From: Desmodus rotundus | Taxonomy: Eukaryota; Chordata; Mammalia; Chiroptera; Phyllostomidae | Direction of reading: 5' to 3' | Assembly (NCBI RefSeq): GCF_022682495.2 | Contig: NC_071387.1 | Location: forward strand, 195,154,143 to 195,218,142 | DNA: 64,000 nt | Notes under the pieces: model-generated | Database searches by the model: none | What the model was told of the DNA's origin: nothing | The model's input: the letters and a program-made list of their open reading frames with translations, nothing else | Translations under genes and position numbers: made by a program | Shown here: in pieces, positions 24,130-34,339 of the stretch | Position numbering within the stretch: the stretch's first letter is position 1 | Layout: each line of letters starts with the position of its first letter

Positions 24130-25295
24130 TATAGAAGGTCACCGATTCACAATGGTTCAGCTTACAACTTTTAGACATTATGGTGCACAATTGATTCAGG
24201 TTCAGGTGAAACCCTACTTCCAATATTGAATTTTGGTCTTTTTCCAGGTTAGGGATATGCAGTATGATACTCTCCTGTTATGCCAGAAAGGGGCAGTGAA
24301 CACAGCCCCTAACACATACCCTGCAGTGTACTATGTTGCCAGCATTTTGGTTTTTTTGTTTTGTTTTGTTTTTTGGATACTGTGTTTTGTATTTTTGCAC
24401 TCCACTATGTCTACAAAATGTCTATCTATGTTTTCGGCTTCTAGTGAGAAGAGGAAAGCAATTTTTCTTTTTAAAAAACAAATTGTAGCATTTTATTGAT
24501 AATGAGATACTTCTTTTTTTCTAGGCAATATCTTTTTTTTTGACATATTGTTTTCCTATGTTTTTCCTTTTTTATTATATTGTTCAATTACTGTTGCCCC
24601 CACTTCTCTGCATTACTCTCCCATACCATACCCACCACCACCTGCCACACTCAATCCTCCCCGCCCCATTGCCTTTGTCCATGGGTCCTTTATACATGTT
24701 CCTTGATGACTCTTCCCCTTCTTCGCCCCATTATCCCCTTCCTGCCTCCTCTCTGATTACACTCAGTTTGTTCTTTATTTCCTTGTCTCTAGCTATATTT
24801 GCTTGCTTGTTTGTTTTGTTATTTAGGTTCCACTTATGGGTGAGATCATATGGTATTTGTCTTTCACTGCCTGTTTTATTTCACTTAGCATAATGCTCTC
24901 CAGCTCCATCCGTGCAGTCACAAGGGGTAGGAGCTCCTTCTTTCTGTTGCATCATATTCCATTGTGTAAATATACCACAGTTTTTAATCCACTCATTTAC
25001 TGGTGGGCACTTGAGCTGTTTCCAGCACTTGGCTATTGTAAATTGTGCTGCTGTGACCATTGGGGTGCATAGGTTCTTTTGAATTGGTGGGAAAGCAATT
25101 ACTCTTGAGATGAAATGCAAGATAATTGCCCAACTGTAAGCTAATGTATGTGTTCTAAGCCCACTTAAGGTAAATTAGTCTAAACTATGATGTTCAAAAG
25201 GTAAGGACTATTAAGTGCATTTTTACTTACAATATCTTCAATTAACAATGGGTTTATTGATGTATAACACCATTGTGAGTCAAGGATCATCTGTC
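24130..25295. mobile_element. Tigger-like DNA transposon split by an L1
   Basis: Its ends are inverted: gaaggtcaccgattcacaatgg near 24133 pairs with cattgtgagtcaaggatcat near 25271-25290. The interior shows attttggtctttttccagg and gggatatgcagtatgatact on the left, and gcccaactgtaagctaatgt, acttacaatatcttcaatta and caatgggtttattgatgta on the right, in the order of an old mammalian pogo-type repeat. An L1 3' end at about 24530-25085 interrupts it. Name and exact ends are uncertain; no transposase is recognisable. Confidence 0.55.
24530..25085 (-). mobile_element. L1 3' end nested in the Tigger-like element
   Basis: Antisense L1 words are clear: gggtgagatcatatggtatt, tttcacttagcataatgctc, attccattgtgtaaatatac and actggtgggcacttgag, all from the 3' end of L1. 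The sequence nearest the poly(A) (a T-run at about 24530-24541) carries the bat-type tail with gtccatgggtcctttatac. It is 5'-truncated at about 25085 and younger than its host element. Confidence 0.8.
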
Positions 25296-25439
25296 TGTCT
25301 GTATAAGTATATGGAGAAGGGTAGATAGTGGAGCATGCTACTTTAAATAGAGGCTGCTACCCTCCCAAGACGAGGGGAAGATAGGGGAACAATCTCCTTT
25401 GATGCTCACATTTCAGATAGGTGAGAGGACTGCTTATTA

Positions 25440-25770
25440 TGCTCAGGCTGCTAAACAAACAACATAGATTGGGTGATTTAAACAACAGACATTTATTTTT
25501 CACAGTTCTGAAGAATGGGAAGCCCAGGATCAAGGTGCTGGCAGACTGTGTTGATAATGAGGGTCCTCTTCCTGGCATTTGGGGGGCTGCCTTCTGACTG
25601 CGTCCTCATGTGGTGATGCTAGAGAACACTCTGCTGTGTCTTCCTCCTCATGGAAGAGCACGGTCTATCCCTGTAGGAATAGGGGCCCAACTTGTAACCT
25701 CGTTTAAACCATATCACCTCATCCCAGGCTCTATTTTTAAACATGGTCTGGGAGTTGGGCTTCCACATAA
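25440..25770. repeat. Old mammalian interspersed repeat, family unassigned
   Basis: The series aggctgctaaacaaacaac, atagattgggtgatttaaac, aacagacatttatttttcac, agttctgaagaatgggaagc, caaggtgctggcagactgtg and gactgcgtcctcatgtgg is a widely seen mammalian repeat pattern. I cannot assign the name safely. The open frames here are incidental. Confidence 0.55.
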
Positions 25771-25984
25771 GGAAAAAAAACACAACTTCCTGAATGAGGT
25801 AACTTTGGGACAGTCTTGTGCTGGTAAATGTTTAAAAACAGGTTGTCAAGGTGTATTTCTACTATGATTGTTGGTTGACACTTTTGTTTATAGTAATGAG
25901 TAAGATAAAGTGAAAAAATTAAAATGTATGTCAGAACTGTGTTTTTTAAAGTCAGTGATGTGAGCATCCTAATTAATACTTGTT

Positions 25985-26130
25985 CTTTTCTGTTCTTTTT
26001 ATAGTTGCCATCCTGCTAGGTGTGAGGTGGCATTTCATCGTGGTTTTGATTTGTATTTCCCTCATGATTAGTAATGTGGAGCGTGCTTTTACGTGCTTAT
26101 TGGCCATGTGGAGAGAGAATTGTTACACAC
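25985..26130 (-). repeat. L1 3' UTR fragment
   Basis: The words agttgccatcctgctaggtg, tgaggtggcatttcatcgtg and gttttgatttgtatttccct are antisense L1 sequence that normally lies further from the poly(A) than the piece at 24530-25085. It may therefore be the displaced remainder of a related copy. Confidence 0.7.
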
Positions 26131-26149
26131 CAAAATTTTCAGAGGAAAA

Positions 26150-29100
26150 AAGAGGTACAAACATAAAATGAAGTATGAAACATTTGAATTAAAATAGCAG
26201 TAAAGAATAACACACAGATGCTTACAAATATATGTGAATGCGTAACTAAGAAATTATATAAAATTGCCTCTATAGTTTTTGTAACTTTTTTCCTGGAATA
26301 TTATATTATATTAAAATATTCTTCAAAAATACAATTTTAATAGCGGCATTGTTGAGGTACGAACGAACTCATTTAACTATAGTAGAGAGAGAAGCACTCC
26401 CTTTATGAGTGAAACTGCGAACGCAAATGCTGTTAAGATTGTCTGCTTCTTGAAATGACCAAGGACTTTGTGTTGCCCACCTAAATGTGGCTTTTCTTGT
26501 CTCCTTAAACTTAATCCAACCCCAAACTTGAGGTTTCAAAGGGACTATGAATTTCACAGATGTAGAGAAAATACTAAATCTTCATTCCATAAAAAACAAA
26601 AAAAAAAACAATAAAAAAAGCAACAAAAAACCCTCATCTAAGTCTATATCCACATTTGCCCAGCATTCTTCAAATTCTGAAGCAAAATCAGGACTGAGAC
26701 TCACTGTGGAAGAATTAACAAGTAGGAACATATTGTTTTTTGTAAAGTCTTTATAATCCATGTTACATATCAAACAGCAAAACGGTGTGGATTTAGGCAC
26801 TTGCAGGATCTGATGGGGTCAGAGCAAAATTGTGATCTCTCATAATGTAATTGATTTTTGTTCCTGGGCTTTGTCAATAGTGTCAAATAAAGCTAATGTA
26901 AAAAAATTGTAAACACTATTCAAAGGTGTGGTATTTTCCGGCACATGGACAGAGGTTGTCATGGATATGATTTAACTTTTAAAAATCAATTGAGTTTGAT
27001 TTCTTTATTAAGCAAGCAATATGGATCATTTACTATCATTAATATGTTGGATTTAAATACAAATAACACATGTCAATAGCATTCTCAACTTTTCATATCT
27101 AGAATAAATAAACAGTATTTTATCACAGGATGGTCTGTTTCACCCAGTTGACTGTCACAATGTTCCATGCTGCTTATATGTTTGATTATTTTATCAGAGA
27201 CCACATTGTAAAAGAAATACGGCACCTGCATTTATATGACTCTGACAGTGAATGTGCCTTCTGTGCCTTAAACTTTGTGCCCTATGTGCCTCGTTTGCCT
27301 CATCCTAGCCCTGGCCTTGGCAGATGAGAGCACGAATGAGTTTGAACCTGCAAACACGAGCTGAAGCCCATAGGGAGAAGCTCATACTGATGTCAGCTCT
27401 TGCTGCATCTTGCCTTGATTTCATGAGTGTCTTGTGTTCGCCAGGACCTCCATCATAGAGCTGAGCGTACACACCTGGACCAGGGGGCATGGGAGCTAAA
27501 GGAAGATCCCAGGTACGGTAGAATGTTTGCAGAACAAGCAGCTGTACCACTCTGGATAAGATGAGCATTTAGATAAGTGGCAGTTACACGTGATCTACAC
27601 AATGCTGGTGGCTTCATTTCTGTCTTTCAAATACTGTGCATAAGAATATTTTCAGGACCCATTCTACTAGGACATTTGTAGGAAAAAGATTTCTGGGAAA
27701 TTCAGAAATTTTGTCCTAGCCAAGTGAACATATGACAAAGGGATCCAGGGATGTTTTATTGCTATTTAATATTATTAAAATATCTGCATTAATTAAATGT
27801 TTGGTGTCTACTTATTTAAGAATTTCTAAGATTCTATAAAAATATAGGCTTAATAAAACTTAATAGAAGTTTTTCTTTAAGAGTAATATGAAAATATTTA
27901 GAGAGAAAATAAATACGTAAATAAATATTAAAATTTGCCAATTGTTACAATATTTCTTGGAATAATTATAAAAATTAAAGACAGATTATTTAGGGATTTG
28001 AGACAATTCAATGATTATGGCTCCTTTATTTTGATTTTCATACAATTCTTTTAATATTTTATTGCTTTTTATTTAGACATTATCAACATTTTATGCAATT
28101 AGCATTTTCTGAAAATATAATAAATCAAATATTTTTAAGTTCTCTAATCTGTAACAAGTGTTAATCACAGAGATTAATTAATGAAAACAATGTGTTTTCA
28201 CAATCATTTCTCTGACATTTAAGTGTTCGGACTACTTTGTTGTCATGTTCTTAACAGCTAGGTAGGACTCATTCTTTAGACAAAAGTGATAAATGTAGTC
28301 CCGTAACACGATAATAACAATAGTGTGTTAACTGGTGTGAGAGCAAGTATAAATGAATGAATTTTAGAAGTATTGATTTTCTAGGTTTACTTACCTCCCT
28401 TAGTAGCTTACATTTAATTTGCATTATGTTCTTCTGTGTTTACATCCAAGCTAGAGTCTACATATTCCTGAGTATTAAGTATTTTGTTGCACTAACAATA
28501 TCAAGTAGAATTAGACTCTTCTGTTAACACCTGTTATTATGTGGGCAATTACCAAGTGTAAATTTATTTGATAATGTTATTATGAGTTTCTATGGTGATG
28601 AAGAGCTTGTATTGATAGACAAAAATAGTTGAAAAAGTGGTGGTGTTTCTTGCATCATAAAATCTGTTACCATTTTCTGTAAAACTCCTTAATCTCATAT
28701 GTTCTTCCCAAATCTTCTCAAAGCATATAGAAAACTTAAAATAGACCTTTTGTTAAACTCAGAGGATCTGTAGATGGGTAATTTGTTCATCTCCAGTAGT
28801 GCTGAAATAGCCCAGTGACACCTAAATGCAGTCCTTGGCATACTGTGAGACTGAAAACACATCAATTATAGATGCTTCTGTTAAACTTTCCTGGAATTAT
28901 GTGTCCCAAGGAGCTAATTCATAGGCCTGAAGGATTTGATACAGGTGTCGATTAAGCTGAATTTGGATTTCCCATAATTGGCAAATGTTAATTGAAATAT
29001 ACTCTCATTTTTCAGTATAGATAATCAGTTCCAGTCTTTAAAATATTAATTGCACAATTTTCCCCATTTCTTTTCAACATTTTACAGATATACTTCATAT

Positions 29101-29620
29101 GGAGCTAACTGTGGCATTGTCCAGTAATAACTGTCCTTTGATAGAAGAACATAATAGCTGATACATGTAATAATTTTACTGAAAAGGAGAGTGCAGCTAT
29201 TATGACACCAGAGTTGCATGGACAATCTGCCATTATTCTAATCATACCTCCCACTAATTTCCTGGGGGACAGTACTATGTGTCAAGCCAGGGTCTAAATC
29301 ACATGCATAGCTTTCCAGTTGTCTAGAATGGAGTACACAGTTAAAACCCAAAGTTAAATAAAGCCTTCTTAAGAATAGAAAACTTTCTTAGGAAACTTTA
29401 TGAGGAATAGAAAGGCTCTAATTAACTTTGAATTCATGTTATATTAATATTATTATTATTATATTACATATTACATAAGTACACAAATATATAAATATAT
29501 TAACCTTGATTCATCTGAACATCTAATGATATTTCCCTCTCCTTTTGGGAAAATATTAAAATTTCATGAGCTAATTTTCCTTGGGATAAATATGAAAAAT
29601 GATCAGTGTTGCTTGAAAGC
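26150..29620. other. Mostly unique AT-rich DNA; unassigned GC-richer block at about 27230-27570
   Basis: No gene or named repeat is recognised. The block at 27230-27570 stands out by composition and has an 87-codon open frame on the minus strand (27305-27568) rich in Pro, Gly, Arg and Leu. It has no motif I know and could be a degraded LTR or pseudogene. Confidence 0.5.
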
Positions 29621-29629
29621 TTTTGTGGG

Positions 29630-29725
29630 AAGAAATTAATCATATGACAATTAATCCCAACCTTATAACCACTATGTGGTATTGACACTATTAATATCCT
29701 CATTCTGCAGAGAAGGAGAGCCAAT
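29630..29725 (-). repeat. MIR fragment
   Basis: The words aatcccaaccttataaccac, attaatatcctcattctgca and gagaaggaga follow the antisense MIR core (caacaaccctatgaggta ... cattttacagatgagg). It is short and decayed. Confidence 0.5.
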
Positions 29726-30479
29726 CAATTAACTTTGATTTGGGCCTTTAACAACATCTTTTCATTTTTTTCCAAAAAGAATAAAGTGTGAATTTTAAGT
29801 GTTATTCTCTAGGAATTTCTATCACGATCTCTGTGCAATGCTGTCTAATGAAAAAGTTATCAGACAACTTATTAATCAAACAAAATAATTTGTTGACCAA
29901 AGCAGGTATGGAGAACACTGCCTTGATATAATCTTAGTAAATCTCAGAATGCAGATGGCAGGGGGAAATATTTTTAGGCTATTTGGGGTCTGGGTCCAAT
30001 TGGTTTGGTTTAAAACAAGTCTTCAGTGTGAGAAGCTGATTTAAGCTAGAAACATTTTTGGCATAAAAGTTTAGGATTTTAGGCACGGAGAGGAAACTGT
30101 AATCAAACTGCTTCCCAAGTAAGGAATTTTGTTTTCCTTTTTAGGGGAGCTATTTGCCTACATGATCAAATTATTTTATTCTATATTGGCTTACAGGATT
30201 TTCCTGAATCTGTGTGGAAGTAACTAAGCTGATATGAAATTTTAAAACACCTTATTATAGGTATCTTTGTATAGAATGAAGAGGAAAGGGCCCAAATAAC
30301 CCAAGCAGAAAATGTTACATATACAATAGTTGTTAAGGAAACTTTCATTAGAGGAGTGAGTAAATATATGCTTTCTCTGAATAGTGTGAATAATACAAGG
30401 TAATTGATTCATCTTAGTAAATATCACATAAAAACATATCTTGGATGGGGCCTCATTAATTTTTCTATAAAATAATCAT

Positions 30480-30510
30480 CAATACAAGCTAATAATTGTA
30501 GCTTGTATTG
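30480..30510. other. 12-bp perfect hairpin
   Basis: Arms caatacaagcta (30480-30491) and tagcttgtattg (30499-30510) are exact complements around a 7-base AT loop. No adjacent gene. Confidence 0.85.
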
Positions 30511-30639
30511 TTGTTTGAGCAAATCCAATAAACGAGTGCATGGCATATGATGAGTACTGTGTTATTGTCCCCTGCTGCCACAAAACCATGACTATTATTA
30601 ATACTGCCATGCCTACTATCTGGTTCTTCTTGCTGTGCT

Positions 30640-30716
30640 TGTTTTGTCCTCTACAGTTGGGGATAACAACAGCATGCCCATTTCACAGGTTCTTGTGAGG
30701 GGGTATTGTGCTGTTC
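30640..30716 (+). repeat. MIR fragment
   Basis: The words tcctctacagttggggataa, caacagcatgcccatttcac and ggttcttgtgagg match the 3' half of MIR (catctgtaaaatggggataa ... gggttgttgtgagg). Confidence 0.55.
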
Positions 30717-30771
30717 TATGTAAAGAAGTTGCTGTTGGACTTATTTCTGCATTCATTCAGTTGACTCTTAC

Positions 30772-30815
30772 ATTTGCCCTGAGGATCAAACCCATAACCT
30801 TGGTGCCTGCCCTTT
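30772..30815 (-). repeat. Possible VES SINE scrap
   Basis: The sequence gccctgaggatcaaaccc followed by ataaccttggtgcctgccc resembles the antisense B-box region of VES. It runs straight into the L1 3' end and is too short for certainty. Confidence 0.35.
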
Positions 30816-31165
30816 TCTACAGCATGATGGAACTTGAGAGCATTATGCTAAGTGAAATAAGCCAGGAGGTGACATAAAAATGCCATATAATGTCATCTGT
30901 AAGTGGAACCTAATAAACAAAACAAAGAAGCAAGCAAAATATAACCAGAGACTTTGAAATAAAGAACAAACTGACAGTAATCAGAGGAGACAGAGGGGGG
31001 AGATAACGGTGGAAAGAACCGGAAGGGTTGCCCAGGAACTTGGATAAAGGACCCAAGGACAAAGCCAAAGCAGGGTAGAATTGAGGGTGGGAAGTGGGGG
31101 TGGGTGGGTTGGGGGAAATAGTGGAAGGAAAATGGAGACAACTGTACTTGAACAAGAATAAATGA
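30816..31165 (+). mobile_element. L1 3' end, bat-type tail
   Basis: It opens with agcatgatggaacttgagag and cattatgctaagtgaaataa, the last coding and 3' UTR words of L1. Then come gtaagtggaacctaataaac, a purine-rich 3' UTR (aggagacagaggggggagat) and the tail with ggataaaggacccaaggaca, complementary to the tail of the L1 at 24530-25085. It ends with aacaagaataaatg and A-rich DNA. 5'-truncated and non-coding; the minus-strand open frames at 30893-31237 are antisense to it. Confidence 0.8.
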
Positions 31166-31847
31166 AATGATAGCAATGAAAAAATAAAGAAAGAAAGACA
31201 TTGTAAGTGCATAGAGAACATTAGTCAGTAAGTACAATAAAAATATTAGTTCTTATTTATATTTTCACAGTGCATTTGGCAAATCTTCCAGGTGCTTGAT
31301 TTCTCTACTTAATGAGTACAAGTAACTTATATTATTAGGAATGTGTTCAAATTTAAATTACATAATTCTGCATTAATTTGAGTTTCCATTCAATTAGCAA
31401 TTTTACTCATTAGTATTCTGTAAATTAAGCCAAATACAAAAAGATATATTATCTCTATTACTTTGCAACACTTAAGAAATTAAATGAATCAACTGATGAA
31501 AAAATAAAAAAAGGATTGCTAATTAAAAATTGGTTACATTAATTAGATATGTTAATAATAAAATATTGAATACTATTTTGACCTTAAAAATTTAGGTATG
31601 TCTATGTGACTTAGAGAGCTATCCAAACTATGCTATTGTTTTAGAAAATGAAAATATATATATTATAGAGATGTATCAATTCTTGTACCTGAATATTGAA
31701 TTTGGTGAAATATATAAATAATATATATATATAATTTATATATTTTATATACATAAATTTTGGAGGATATATATTTCAGTGGCAATTCCCAATTCTTGAA
31801 TACTCTAATTATAGTTTTCTATTTTTGTTTTTTAATTCTCACCAGGG

Positions 31848-32029
31848 ATGTATTTTTATTGATTTTAGAGAGAGGAACAAGAGGAGGCAGTGAGGGAGAG
31901 AGAGAGAGAGAGAGAGAATTACCAAAATGAGAGAAAAAAACTAATCAGTTGCCTCCCCTATGGGCCCTGACTCAAATAGTTCAGTGCATGGGGCAACACC
32001 CCAGCCAACTGAGAAACCCAGCCGGGGCT
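31848..32029 (-). mobile_element. VES-type SINE
   Basis: The antisense tail tttttattgattttagagag and a (GA)n tract at about 31895-31917 are followed by aatcagttgcctcccctatg and the antisense head aaccccagccaactgagaaa-like sequence ending cagccggggct. The middle is deleted relative to full-length copies. Confidence 0.75.
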
Positions 32030-32317
32030 AGAGTTGACTTTTGCGTACCAGATTCACCGGTTGAGAGGAGAAGTCTTTTTGAAATGCTGGCAGTGGGCGG
32101 TCCCGACTGGATCTCAGTACGACCTCCAGAGGATGTCATGTATTGACTCTTCAAAACTGCACCAGAAAATAAAATGTAGCCAACAAAAGTAAGATCACTA
32201 GACATACTACACTAAGGGAGATTACATACCACCTTGGCTGAGTTTTAATAATCTCTCAGGAAAGGCTATTTGGGGAAGAATATGTATAAGTTTTACATTA
32301 AATAAATATATTTATCT

Positions 32318-32332
32318 CCATGGCAACCATGG
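32318..32332. other. Palindromic X-box-like word
   Basis: The sequence ccatggcaaccatgg, preceded by atct, contains the half-site atggcaac of RFX X-boxes and is a CCATGG repeat around caa. No adjacent promoter is visible. Confidence 0.3.
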
Positions 32333-32779
32333 TACTTTTGAAATCTGTTTCTAAAATAGGTAGACATGGGCACTGGGTCTTTATGATATAAAATAACCTT
32401 TTCTTCAATATTTCTTATACGATTATTATTGGCTTACACAGACCTCTGCACTGGGTGCCTTGCATCCTTGCACGATAGTTGGGGAATGAAACTGACAAGT
32501 AAATTAATTTAAAATTTTAACACTCGTATTGCTTCACTCTGAATACATCTGAATTTGGAACATATCGATGAAGATAGAAATCTTTCATTTTAATGATAGT
32601 TTCATCCTTATTGAAAATATGCATAAAAATGAACAGATGAGACTTTTCATGTGTATAATATTTTAACTAACGGGAGATTTAGTAAGATCTGAGTAGGAAA
32701 AGTTAAAACCATGGATCTTACAGAAAATAAAAGTAGAAAGAGAACATGGGAAAATAATGGACCTGCTTTATTAGAGAAT

Positions 32780-33595
32780 TGTTGGGAACCGCCCTGCCTG
32801 GTTTCAGAGGCTGTAACCCCCCATGGTTAAGGCTGACTCAGAGTTGGGACCATAAGCCACTAAGGAGACAAAGCTTGTCTCCCTGGCAGAAGTGCCACCT
32901 CTGCCCACTTCACCTTGCTTGGCCCTGAGCTTGGCCAGTTAGCCAATGACGGGTAAGAATCCTCAAGGGAGGATCAATCTAAGACAGGCTCTGGTCACCA
33001 GGAATAAACTTGCAGGGAAGGATTCGGGGGGGCTGTGGCAAAAGGGGGTGATGGACCCTTGCCCCTCCGCCTTGAAATAGCCTGAGTCCTCATTCTGTCT
33101 GCAAGAAGTCTCCTAATCTCTTGGCTGCCTTACTTCCCTTGCCTGACTTAAGCCTTAAGCAATAACAGAGGGCAGTGCAGTCCTGTGCTGGGAGGGGCGG
33201 ATTCCCTGGGGAATCAGGCCTAAGGAAAATACATACATTCCTGTGAAACCTACTTAATTTGTACCCTCAGTTTAAGAGATAAGGGTCCAGACCTGAGATG
33301 AGTCTGGCGCCTAAAGTTTTATGGCCCTCTAACTAATTGGCTGTAACTCAGAATAAGCCCTCAGAGTTCTCTGTAAATCCTGTATTGTTTAACCCTTACT
33401 GGCTGACAATGATTGATGAGCTTTATCCGTATTCCTATGCTAATGAACCTAATAAAAGCCCCTGGAGAGAGAGGCTCTGGGCCCTTCTCCCCTGGAGAGA
33501 AACAGCCAGCTTTCCTCCCCAAGCAGATCACGTCTTGGTAGTCTTTTTTCTTCATCCGTGGCGGAACCGGGGAACTGCCTTAAAACCCCTCGACA
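32780..33595 (+). mobile_element. Class II (betaretrovirus-like) solo LTR with perfect 6-bp target duplication
   Basis: It starts TGTTGGGAACCGCC and ends CTCGACA. The hexamer gagaat flanks it exactly at 32774-32779 and 33596-33601, so both ends are intact and nothing internal remains: an 816-bp solo LTR. A 6-bp duplication is typical of class II ERVs. AATAAA/TATA-like aataaaagcc lies at 33451-33460, followed by a short R-U5. Composition is GC-richer than the neighbourhood, with little visible decay. The open frames at 33337-33609 and 33361-33555 overlap its 3' half by chance. The class call is an inference from ends and duplication length. Confidence 0.85.
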
Positions 33596-33999
33596 GAGAA
33601 TCAGTTTGATAGTGAAGATGGAGCAAAGGAGAAGGTGAGGAATGTGCTAATACTTTATCCATCAGTCAAAGAGGTGCTGAAGTGAATTTGCTAATAGATA
33701 CAAACTTTGTCAATGTAATATTTGTGATAAAGTATAACATTGCAAGTTGTATTTTCTTTCTATTAGATAATTTACAAATTAACCAGTGGTTTCATAGTGT
33801 CTGAAATGTTATTAAACAGCAATAACAAAATTAAAGATAGATTTTCCCAGGAAGCAAGATCCTTGGGAGTGTCTGTGTCCTAGTATGTTGCAAGTTCATC
33901 CAGTTATCCTTGCTTCAGGGCAAGCTTTTGGATAATTGTTCTTCACAATCAGCATTGATATTTTTAACTGTTTTATTTTAAAACAATGTTAGGCTTATA

Positions 34000-34090
34000 G
34001 AAATTACAAAGCAATACCAAACAATTCTCTTATATCCCTCAGATAGCTTCATCTAATGTTGATATTTTACATTGGTTTCGGAGCACTGGT
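34000..34090 (-). repeat. Possible old L1M-related fragment
   Basis: aaaacaatgttaggcttatag and ttctcttatatccctcagat resemble the block at 56245-56340, part of an old LINE 3' region. Short and decayed. Confidence 0.3.
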
Positions 34091-34195
34091 ATTCATTTAG
34101 AAAGAGAAGCCAAGGCTCCTTCTGAGGGTGACTGATTCTAGAGCTTGGGACGACATAATACAACATGTCTGGAACATCTCCTGGATCCAGAAAGA

Positions 34196-34330
34196 ACAGA
34201 ATTACAAAGAAGAAAGAGAAAAAGAAGAGGAAGAGGAAAGGGGGGACGAAGATGAGGATGGGGGAGAGGAAAGAGAGATATAGGAAGAAGGAGAGGAAGG
34301 AATATGGAAAGAGTACAAGAGACAAACTGA
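34196..34330. repeat. Polypurine tract (GA-rich)
   Basis: For about 130 bases nearly every plus-strand base is A or G (for example aagaagaggaagaggaaagg), with only scattered pyrimidines. Such asymmetric DNA can adopt triplex structures. The Lys/Arg-rich (+) and Phe/Leu-rich (-) open frames here are by-products. Confidence 0.85.
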
Positions 34331-34339
34331 AGAATTTCA

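Noticed and set aside
24540..24893. 117-codon open frame rich in Leu, Phe and Pro
   Set aside because: It is antisense to an L1 3' tail with a polypyrimidine composition.
30893..31237. 103- and 114-codon minus-strand frames rich in Phe, Pro and Ser
   Set aside because: They are antisense to the purine-rich 3' UTR of an L1; composition explains them.
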